This document shows, in pieces, positions 1-5,136 of a stretch of DNA of 5,136 nucleotides (positions within the stretch are counted from its first letter, which is position 1; every line of letters starts with the position of its first letter). Origin of the DNA: a bacterium (GTDB lineage Bacteria; Patescibacteriota; Minisyncoccia; UBA6257; GWB1-50-10); assembly GCA_021825465.1 (NCBI GenBank), contig JAKAGX010000039.1, forward strand, positions 1 through 5,136, written 5' to 3'. The notes under the pieces were generated by a model, which saw nothing but the letters and a program-made list of their open reading frames with translations, did not search any database and was not told the origin of the DNA. Both the position numbers and the translations under genes were made by a program.

Positions 1-11
1 GCACATCGTCC

Positions 12-39
12 TCTGCAATTCCTCATATTCTGGTATAAT
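12..39 (+). promoter_or_regulatory. Extended -10 promoter for the secreted-protein/corA unit
   Basis: A perfect TATAAT lies at 34-39 and is preceded by TGG at 31-33, which gives a TGn extended -10 element. The -35 region is weak: TCTGCA at 12-17, spacer 16, matches TTGACA at three of six positions. This is consistent with an extended -10 promoter that does not need a strong -35. Transcription normally begins about 6-8 bases after the -10 box, so the start is predicted at about 45-47, on top of the ATG at 47. The mRNA would then be leaderless or nearly so. The boxes are read directly; promoter activity is inferred. Confidence 0.7.
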
Positions 40-46
40 TGAAACA

Positions 47-1024
47 ATGAGATGGGTTAAAGCGGCGTTTTGGGCTCTTGTTATTGCGATCGTACTCCTT
101 ACCATCGTGGTCATTGTAACGGGCGCCGGGCATGCCAGCGCAGCTACGAACATCAGTTCGACCACCCCGAACTATTATGCGTGGGATTCAAGCGACGGCT
201 GGTGGAATTTCAACGGCAGCCAAACGGTGACCGTGTACGGCACGAGGGTGACCGGCTATGCGACGTCGACGTCGAACGGCGTTCTGTCGCTTGATTGCGC
301 GACGACCCCCAACGGCAACATGTGCGGCGTATCGAACTACGGGATTTGCAACGGCTTGAGCTACACCCATAACACGGACGGCAGCTGCTCCGGCGGATCC
401 GACGGTGCGAGCGGAGTTTTGACCGGCTACGCGTGGAACGACCTTATCGGATGGGTCAGCTTTTGCGGAGGCGAGGGAACGCCGCAGTGTCCCGGCAGCG
501 TGAAGTACGGCGTGACGATCGACGCAAACGGCAACTTCAACGGCTACGCGTGGAACGACCTTGTGGGGTGGCTGAGCTTCAACTGCGCGAACGACAGCTC
601 GTGCGGAACATCGAACTATCTCGTTACGACCTCGTGGCGGGCTACGAGTACCGTCGGCTATCTCACTTCATATATAATAGATGCAGGAGCTCCGGCAACC
701 CTTCAGAGCATCGTGTGGCAAGGATCGTGCGGCCTTGCCGGGACAAACGTTGGGTTCCAAATTGCCGCTTCAGAGAGCACAAGCGGACCGTGGAACTATA
801 TCGGGCCTTCCGGCACGAATGCCGACTGGTACGGCGCCCCTTGTTCCCAAAACCAAACGGGAGGAGTTTCGGCCTCGTGTCCGGCGCCGGGAACCCCGAT
901 CTGCGTGAACCCGACATACTATACCAATTTCCGCTACTTCAGGTACGAAGTCATGCTCCAAAGCAACCTCCTTCAAAATTCCAGTCCGCAAATCGAAAAC
1001 GTCATCTTAAACTTCAGCAAATAA
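47..1024 (+). CDS. Secreted GYAW/GW-SF repeat protein with C-terminal beta-rich domain
   Basis: Probable exported or cell-surface protein of 325 aa; its molecular function is unknown. The N-terminus is a classic Sec signal: basic residues R2 and K5, a hydrophobic stretch at about 6-26, then AxA at 30-32 suggesting cleavage after residue 32. The mature part begins with related units built on an aromatic motif: YYAWDSSDGWWNF (43-55), a decayed unit from GYATSTSNG (70), GYAWNDLIGWVSF (127-139) and GYAWNDLVGWLSF (167-179). Units 2-4 are each followed by a cysteine pair (C84/C93, C140/C148, C180/C186). Residues about 203-323 form a separate beta-strand-rich domain ending in Y-F-R-Y-E-V and a final strand before F-S-K; it resembles a discoidin-like or other binding sandwich, but this is a guess. 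All twelve cysteines lie in the mature part, which suggests disulfides outside the membrane. No LPXTG anchor or C-terminal membrane segment is seen. The start at 47 fits the signal peptide; no Shine-Dalgarno precedes it. Similar repeats are, from memory, common in Parcubacteria secreted proteins. Confidence 0.85.
   Translation: MRWVKAAFWALVIAIVLLTIVVIVTGAGHASAATNISSTTPNYYAWDSSDGWWNFNGSQTVTVYGTRVTGYATSTSNGVLSLDCATTPNGNMCGVSNYGICNGLSYTHNTDGSCSGGSDGASGVLTGYAWNDLIGWVSFCGGEGTPQCPGSVKYGVTIDANGNFNGYAWNDLVGWLSFNCANDSSCGTSNYLVTTSWRATSTVGYLTSYIIDAGAPATLQSIVWQGSCGLAGTNVGFQIAASESTSGPWNYIGPSGTNADWYGAPCSQNQTGGVSASCPAPGTPICVNPTYYTNFRYFRYEVMLQSNLLQNSSPQIENVILNFSK
424..562 (+). repeat. Direct repeat encoding the two best-conserved GYAWND units
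   Basis: Bases 424-445 and 541-562 are identical over 22 bases and lie exactly 117 bases (39 codons) apart in the same frame. They encode GYAWNDL in repeat units 3 and 4 of the secreted protein. The identity at DNA level, including third codon positions, points to a fairly recent in-frame tandem duplication or gene conversion between these two units. The first two units have diverged much further. Confidence 0.75.
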
Positions 1025-1035
1025 GGCGAACAATC

Positions 1036-1941
1036 ATGAAAAAATACGACGAAAAAATCGGGAAAGTACGGTGGATCCATTTTCAAAACCCGAACGGCGA
1101 CGACATCGCGGAAACGGCGTCGTTCATCAAGGCACACCCCTTGATCCTCAAGGAACTCCAAGGAGTTTCCGATCGCAGCAAGATAGAAAATTACGGCAGC
1201 TATCTCTTTGCTGTTTATCATCTCCATATTTACGACATCAAAGAAAAGAAACCTCGCCGGACGGAAGTTGATATTCTCGCATCGAAAGAAACCATCCTGA
1301 CGTACACTTACGAAACCATCGAACCGGTCGACCAATTCAAGTCCGACCTTGCCCAAAAACTCGACGGGAAGATACAAAACGCCTCCCAGATCATTTACTA
1401 CCTCCTCCAGGAGATCAACGTTTATTCCTTGCGCCAGCTCCGTCACGTCGAAGAAAAAGTGAATGCCGTCGGCAACCGGCTTTTCGATCACGGCAATCGT
1501 TATCTTTTGGAAGATATATCATACATCAAGCGGGACCTCCTCGAATTCGAAATAACCGCTGCTTCCCAAAAAAGCACCCTTGAGTCGCTCTTGACGGTCG
1601 GCGAAGAGTTCTACGGCTCACAATCGAAGATCTACTTTTCGGATCTCATGGGAAGCCTCTCCCGCGTTCATTATCTTTTAGAAACGCTCCGGGTAACCGT
1701 CATTTCTTACAGCGAGACCGTTTCGCAGGTATTTCAGTCGGAGACCTCCGAAGTCATGAGGAGATTTTCGATTCTCGGCTTTCTTACGTTCCCCCTTTTG
1801 CTCTTCACGACGATCGCCCTCCAACCGACCGTGGAGCCCACGCTTTTCAGAACCCCGGCAGACTTTTGGAACGATCTTCTCGCCGTCGTGGGCATCGTCG
1901 TCATTCTCGCCTTCATATTCAGAAAGAAGCGCTGGCTGTAG
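1036..1941 (+). CDS. CorA-family divalent-cation transporter-like protein lacking GMN
   Basis: Inner-membrane protein of 301 aa related to CorA Mg2+/Co2+ channels, which act as pentamers. The cytoplasmic part shows family landmarks: KIENYGSYLFAVYHLH (49-64), the helix QIIYYLLQEINVY (118-130) leading into a long charged helix with HVEEKVNAV (137-145), and IKRDLLEFEITAASQKSTLESLL (164-186) in the stalk. Two membrane helices follow at about 244-262 and 279-296, then a basic tail FRKKRWL, typical of CorA. The oddity is the loop after the first membrane helix: CorA and ZntB normally carry G-M-N here, but this protein reads TIALQPTVEPTLF (259-271), with no GMN. The substrate therefore cannot be assumed to be Mg2+. 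The start is 11 bases after the previous stop, with AAGG at 1023-1026 overlapping that stop as a weak ribosome site. The reading frame is open upstream to 433, but that part overlaps the secreted-protein gene and is arginine-rich shadow. No gene symbol is given because of the missing motif. Confidence 0.85.
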   Translation: MKKYDEKIGKVRWIHFQNPNGDDIAETASFIKAHPLILKELQGVSDRSKIENYGSYLFAVYHLHIYDIKEKKPRRTEVDILASKETILTYTYETIEPVDQFKSDLAQKLDGKIQNASQIIYYLLQEINVYSLRQLRHVEEKVNAVGNRLFDHGNRYLLEDISYIKRDLLEFEITAASQKSTLESLLTVGEEFYGSQSKIYFSDLMGSLSRVHYLLETLRVTVISYSETVSQVFQSETSEVMRRFSILGFLTFPLLLFTTIALQPTVEPTLFRTPADFWNDLLAVVGIVVILAFIFRKKRWL

Positions 1942-1954
1942 AGTAGATAGTATC

Positions 1955-2014
1955 TGGTATTTAGTGTTTGGTATTGGTAGAAAAAGGATACTAACTACTA
2001 TATACTAACTACTA
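1955..2014 (+). other. Imperfect 21-bp hairpin formed by the heptad arrays
   Basis: Bases 1955-1975 can pair with 1994-2014: 15 Watson-Crick pairs, 3 G-U pairs and 3 mismatches (1960/2009, 1968/2001, 1974/1995), leaving an 18-base loop at 1976-1993. The mismatches and G-U pairs recur with the heptad period. The G-U pairs are wobbles only if the plus strand is transcribed. It sits between the corA-like gene and cysS and could act as a processing, stability or attenuation element. It is not a classical intrinsic terminator: the stem is AU-rich and no U-run follows. Confidence 0.5.
1978..2006 (+). promoter_or_regulatory. Possible cysS-dnaB-recR promoter
   Basis: TATACT at 2001-2006 matches TATAAT at five of six positions, and TAGAAA at 1978-1983, exactly 17 bases upstream, matches TTGACA at four of six. 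Transcription would begin near 2013, leaving a leader of about 14 bases before the cysS ATG. The -10 lies inside the second heptad array, so AT-rich repeat composition could produce this match by chance. Read-through from the corA-like gene is an alternative. Confidence 0.3.
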
Positions 2015-2026
2015 ACTACCCGCTCT

Positions 2027-3415
2027 ATGTTTCTCTACAATACCCTTTCCGGTAAAAAAGAAGAGTTGGCGAAACCGACGGGCAGACCGCTCAAAATGTT
2101 CGTCTGCGGCTTGACCGTTTACGACTATCCGCATATCGGCAACGGGCGGACATTCGTCATTTTCGACGCTTTCGTCAAGTATCTCCGGTCGAAAGGCTGG
2201 GACGTCTTTTATCTCCAAAACGTAACCGACATAGACGACAAGATCATCGCGAGGGCTGCCGAGGAAAAAACAACATGGCGGAAGATATCAAAAAAATTCG
2301 AGCGCATTTATCACAGGAATGAACGGCAGCTCGGCATCGATTCGGTCACTGCATACGCTCGGGCGACGGATCACGTGAAGGAGATACTTCGTCAAACGGA
2401 GGTGCTCATGGAAAAGGGATTTGCTTACCGTATCGAAGGGGATGGTATTTATTTCGATGTTTCGAAGTTCCCCGATTACGGGAAACTTTCCCGGAGGACC
2501 TATCTCGATGCCGAAGATTCGGTTTCACGCATTGACGAAAGTGTCATGAAGAGACACAAAGGCGATTTCGCTTTGTGGAAATTTTCAAAGCCGGGAGAAC
2601 CGACATGGAGAGCGAAGCTCGGCGACGGAAGGCCCGGCTGGCACATCGAGGACACCGCGATCAGTGAAAAATACCTCGGAAACCAATATGACCTGCACGG
2701 CGGCGGCGTGGACCTCAAGTTTCCGCATCATGAAGCAGAGATCGCCCAAGCGGAAGCCGCTTCGGGAAAAAAGCCCTTCGTGAAAATTTGGATGCACTCC
2801 GGGCATCTCATGGTCAATGACAAAAAGATGTCCAAGAGTCTCGGCAATTTTGTAACCTTGGACGATTTTTTGAAGGGCCATTCGGGGAACGCTTTCAGAT
2901 TCTTGGTGCTTTCACATCACTACCGCTCCCCCATGAACTACACCGAAGCGCTGGTGAAAAATTCCGAAGACACGCTGAAGTCGCTCGAAATTTTCATGAA
3001 CAAGCTCGTTTTCATCGCAAAGAAAACGAAGGGTCGGCCGGCCGAAGGCAATTTTGAAGCGGAGATCAAGAAGGCCGACGAACGGATGGGAGAATTCTTG
3101 GATGACGATTTCAATACTCCGGGAATGTTCGGCATGCTCTTCAGCTTCGTGAGCTCGCTCGAAAATTCCGTCTGGCAACTCGGCCGGACCGAAACGCAAC
3201 TGCTTTTGAAGACCATCCGTGCCCGCATGGCTTCTTTGGGGTTTCATTTCCCAACTACAAAAGTACCGCTCAAAATCAAGCGTCTTGCCGCCAAGCGCGA
3301 GTTATTCAGGAAGAATAAACAGTTTGTCCAGTCCGACGACTTGAGAAAAAGGATAAAAGATTTAGGATACTCTATAGACGATACGCCCCTCGGGCCCTTC
3401 GTTTATAAATCCTAA
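2027..3415 (+). CDS. cysS: Cysteinyl-tRNA synthetase
   Basis: Class I aminoacyl-tRNA synthetase that charges tRNA-Cys with cysteine using ATP in the cytoplasm. At 462 aa it is almost the length of the E. coli enzyme (461). The start MFLYNTLSGKKEE is typical of the family. The nucleotide-binding signature is HIGN at 36-39 (usually HIGH), followed by NVTDIDDKII (65-74). The second signature, KMSKS, is intact at 267-271. The anticodon-binding C-terminal region ends in DDLRKRIKDLGYSIDDTPLG (437-456), as usual. The active-site zinc in E. coli CysRS is held by C28, C209, H234 and E238; here the equivalents are C27, D209, H234 and E238, so the second Cys is Asp within GWHIEDTAIS. The HGGG at 224-227 and FPHHEAEIAQ at 232-241 are otherwise standard. 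The gene has no recognisable Shine-Dalgarno site. dnaB begins 2 bases after its stop. Confidence 0.97.
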   Translation: MFLYNTLSGKKEELAKPTGRPLKMFVCGLTVYDYPHIGNGRTFVIFDAFVKYLRSKGWDVFYLQNVTDIDDKIIARAAEEKTTWRKISKKFERIYHRNERQLGIDSVTAYARATDHVKEILRQTEVLMEKGFAYRIEGDGIYFDVSKFPDYGKLSRRTYLDAEDSVSRIDESVMKRHKGDFALWKFSKPGEPTWRAKLGDGRPGWHIEDTAISEKYLGNQYDLHGGGVDLKFPHHEAEIAQAEAASGKKPFVKIWMHSGHLMVNDKKMSKSLGNFVTLDDFLKGHSGNAFRFLVLSHHYRSPMNYTEALVKNSEDTLKSLEIFMNKLVFIAKKTKGRPAEGNFEAEIKKADERMGEFLDDDFNTPGMFGMLFSFVSSLENSVWQLGRTETQLLLKTIRARMASLGFHFPTTKVPLKIKRLAAKRELFRKNKQFVQSDDLRKRIKDLGYSIDDTPLGPFVYKS

Positions 3416-3417
3416 GC

Positions 3418-4797
3418 ATGGCCGCCAAAAAAGAGTCCAATCAATTGAAGCTTCCGCCGCAGGACACCGAAGCCGAGCGATCGGTTCTCGGAGCCCTCAT
3501 GCTCGACAAAAACGCGATCGTGAATGTCGCTGATTTTTTGGCGCCGAGCGATTTTTATGAAAATAAACATCGGAAGATCTACGAGAGCATCATTGAACTG
3601 TGGAGCAAAGGCGAGCCGGTCGACCTTTTGACCGTTTCTCACGCCTTGAAGGCGGGAAAACAATTGCAAGATGTCGGCGGGATCGATTATCTCACGGAAC
3701 TCGCCGAAAGCGTGCCGACGTCGGCACACGTCGTCCACTATGCCGAGATCGTCAAAGAACAGCGGGTGCGGCGCGACTTGATCGCGGCTGCTTCAGAAAT
3801 CAGCGAAAAGGCGTTCGGCTTTCAAAATTTCGAGGAACTCCTTGAAATCGTCGAACAAAAGATCTTCGGCATTTCGCAGAAATCGAGGCCGCAAAAGTTC
3901 GTCGCCATCAAAGACGAACTCCCCGCTGCATATGAACGGCTCGAAAAACTGCACCGCGGCGAAAAGGACAGCTTGCGGGGAGTGCCGACGTTTTTCTACG
4001 ATCTTGATAAATTCCTTTCCGGTTTCCAGCCATCCGACCTCATCATCGTCGGAGCCAGGCCCTCGTACGGAAAGACATCCCTCGTCCTCGACATTGCGCG
4101 GCAGGCTGCCGTCCTGGGCAAAAAATCGATCGGCCTTTTTTCCATTGAAATGTCCAAAGAGCAGATCATCGACCGCTTGATCTCGGGCCAAGCCCAAATA
4201 CCTCTCTGGCGGCTCAGGACCGGTAAGCTTGTCGACGATATGGAGTTTTCTTTGGTCCAAGAGGCCTTAAATGAACTTTCCAACGCCAAAATATTCATCG
4301 ATGACACTCCTTCCCCCACCATCCTCCAGATGAGATCCATGGCGCGGCGTCTGCAACTTGAACACGGCATCGATATGATCATTGTCGATTATCTTCAGCT
4401 CATCCAGCCCCGGACCGGCAATGATAATGTCGTTCAACAGGTGACCGAAATATCGCGCGGCTTGAAATCGCTCGCCCGAGAATTGAACGTGCCGGTCGTT
4501 GCCGTCTCGCAACTTTCAAGGGACGTCGATAAGCGCGACGTCAAGATCCCCCGCCTTTCCGACCTTCGCGAATCGGGCAGTTTGGAGCAAGACGCGGACG
4601 TCGTTCTCTTTATTTACCGCAAGGACAAGGCCGTCTCGCCGATGGAAGACGAAATCGCAGAAGACAATACCGTCGAGATCATCGTCGCAAAACACCGGAA
4701 CGGACCGACGGGAACCGTGAAACTCATCTTCGACAAGGAAAAGGTGAGCTTCAAGAACTTGGACACCGCGCACGCTCCACAGCCGGAAGCATTTTAA
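3418..4797 (+). CDS. dnaB: Replicative DNA helicase DnaB
   Basis: Hexameric 5'-3' helicase that unwinds DNA ahead of the replisome and interacts with primase. The 459-aa length is normal and there is no intein. The N-terminal domain (about 14-120) starts with PPQDTEAERSVLGALMLD and contains DFYENKHRKIY (45-55); a linker follows to about residue 185. The RecA-like C-terminal domain has Walker A GARPSYGKT (212-220, with K219 and T220), the catalytic Glu in SIEMS (E244), Walker B IIVDYLQLI (321-329, D324), the sensor VSQLSRDVDKR (363-373, Q365), DLRESGSLEQDADVV (382-396), and KHRNGPTG (425-432), whose K425 and R427 match the trans-acting Lys/Arg finger. The Walker A residue before G218 is Tyr where Met is more usual, a conservative variation. 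The start lies 2 bases after the cysS stop, without a Shine-Dalgarno site, so translation is probably coupled to cysS. Confidence 0.97.
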   Translation: MAAKKESNQLKLPPQDTEAERSVLGALMLDKNAIVNVADFLAPSDFYENKHRKIYESIIELWSKGEPVDLLTVSHALKAGKQLQDVGGIDYLTELAESVPTSAHVVHYAEIVKEQRVRRDLIAAASEISEKAFGFQNFEELLEIVEQKIFGISQKSRPQKFVAIKDELPAAYERLEKLHRGEKDSLRGVPTFFYDLDKFLSGFQPSDLIIVGARPSYGKTSLVLDIARQAAVLGKKSIGLFSIEMSKEQIIDRLISGQAQIPLWRLRTGKLVDDMEFSLVQEALNELSNAKIFIDDTPSPTILQMRSMARRLQLEHGIDMIIVDYLQLIQPRTGNDNVVQQVTEISRGLKSLARELNVPVVAVSQLSRDVDKRDVKIPRLSDLRESGSLEQDADVVLFIYRKDKAVSPMEDEIAEDNTVEIIVAKHRNGPTGTVKLIFDKEKVSFKNLDTAHAPQPEAF

Positions 4798-4807
4798 ATC
4801 TCCTCCC

Positions 4808-5136
4808 ATGATCCCGGATGAAATAAAAAAATTCATCGATTACTTTTCGCGGCTTCCCCTCTTCGGCCCGCGGCAAGCGACCCGCCTCGCGTTCTACCTG
4901 TTGTCGCTCGACAAAAACGAGGTGAAGAACCTTTCTTCCGCTCTCGGGAATCTTGCGAACCTCGACATCTGCGAGCGTTGCTTCTTCGTGAAGGTTGGAG
5001 GGCAAAGGATATGCGGCATTTGTTCCGATCCGGCGCGGAATACAAAGAACATCGCCATCGTTGAGAAGGAAACCGATCTTCTGACATTTGAAAAGATGAA
5101 CAAATGGAACGGCCACTACTTGGTCCTTGGCCACCT
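4808..5136 (+). CDS. recR: Recombination protein RecR, 5' part
   Basis: RecR works with RecO (and RecF) to load RecA on SSB-coated single-stranded DNA at gaps. Only the first 109 complete codons of a roughly 200-aa protein are present; the frame stays open through the right edge. Visible parts in order: helix-hairpin-helix region FSRLPLFGPRQATRLAFYLL (13-32), a C4 zinc finger with C55-x2-C58 and C69-x2-C72 followed by SDPARN, and the start of the Toprim domain, IAIVEKETDLLTFEKM (82-97) and YLVLGHL at the edge. The family usually has L-P-G-I-G-P in the hairpin; here the first Gly is Leu18. The gene begins 10 bases after the dnaB stop. Bases 4800-4807 just before the ATG are all pyrimidine (CTCCTCCC), the opposite of a ribosome-binding site, so translation is probably coupled to dnaB or guided by another signal. 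Confidence 0.95.
   Translation, partial: MIPDEIKKFIDYFSRLPLFGPRQATRLAFYLLSLDKNEVKNLSSALGNLANLDICERCFFVKVGGQRICGICSDPARNTKNIAIVEKETDLLTFEKMNKWNGHYLVLGH

Larger units (their letters stand above)
1948..2018. repeat. Two facing arrays of 7-base repeats
   Basis: Array one (1948-1975) is four perfect-length heptads with plus-strand consensus TRGTRTY: TAGTATC, TGGTATT, TAGTGTT and TGGTATT. Array two (1991-2018) is four heptads, CTAACTA three times and CTATATA once. On the opposite strand array two reads as the same family, in phase TAGTAKN, ending in an exact TAGTATC. The same 7-base unit is therefore present in both orientations around an A-rich centre (1981-1985). No open reading frame covers it. 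The function is unknown. This is not CRISPR, since there are no spacers. Confidence 0.7.

Noticed and set aside
1..46. End of another gene at the left edge
   Set aside because: Only 46 bases are present and no clear coding frame or stop context can be defended; the stretch is explained by the promoter.
859..866. Perfect SD-like GGGAGGAG inside the secreted-protein gene, complementary to CTCCTCCC before recR
   Set aside because: It encodes part of the Thr-Gly-Gly-Val run in a continuous gene, has no plausible start with a real frame after it, and is almost 4 kb from recR; the complementarity is probably chance.
433..1035. Upstream extension of the corA-like reading frame across the secreted-protein gene
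   Set aside because: The extension is rich in Arg and lacks any family similarity, whereas the other frame gives a signal peptide and repeats. The CorA homology begins just after the ATG at 1036.
973..1491. Long open frames on the minus strand (also at 2912-3247, 3412-3738, 3793-4260 and 4751-5134)
   Set aside because: All lie opposite strongly supported plus-strand genes with clear family motifs and have no recognisable domains; they are shadows of the coding bias.
1948..2018. CRISPR array or intrinsic terminator in the repeat region
   Set aside because: The heptads are directly abutting with no unique spacers, and the hairpin stem is AU-rich with no following U-run.
3418..4797. Intein or insertion in dnaB
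   Set aside because: All helicase motifs are contiguous and the length is normal for the family.

Overview
The window is a compact, entirely plus-strand stretch of bacterial chromosome with five genes: a secreted repeat protein, a CorA-family membrane transporter, cysteinyl-tRNA synthetase (cysS), the replicative helicase (dnaB) and the 5' part of recR, which runs off the right edge. No rRNA, tRNA, insertion sequence, phage gene or CRISPR array is visible. The organism is most likely a member of the Candidate Phyla Radiation / Patescibacteria, perhaps Parcubacteria. This is an inference from the secreted protein with GYAW..GW.SF repeats, the 7-base repeat array in the one real intergenic gap, the very tight gene packing, the scarcity of Shine-Dalgarno sequences and the divergent signature residues in the CorA and CysRS homologues. 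Sequence alone cannot prove it.

Layout: bases 1-46 are a short upstream region with an excellent extended -10 promoter placed so that transcription would begin at or next to the first ATG. Bases 47-1024 encode the secreted protein and, 11 bases later, 1036-1941 encode the CorA-like protein; the two probably form one transcription unit. The 85-base gap 1942-2026 holds two facing arrays of 7-base repeats that can fold into an imperfect 21-bp hairpin. Then cysS (2027-3415), dnaB (3418-4797) and recR (4808 to the edge) follow with gaps of 2 and 10 bases, as expected for a co-transcribed, translationally coupled information-processing cluster.

The two halves do different jobs. The first makes an envelope or exported protein and an ion transporter. 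The second charges tRNA-Cys, unwinds DNA at the replication fork and loads RecA-dependent repair. No previously undescribed multi-gene system is evident. The points most worth a second look are: the CorA homologue without the GMN selectivity motif; the CysRS in which one of the four zinc ligands is Asp instead of Cys; the facing heptad arrays; the probable leaderless promoter; and the domain plan of the secreted protein (a four-unit repeat plus a C-terminal beta-rich domain).
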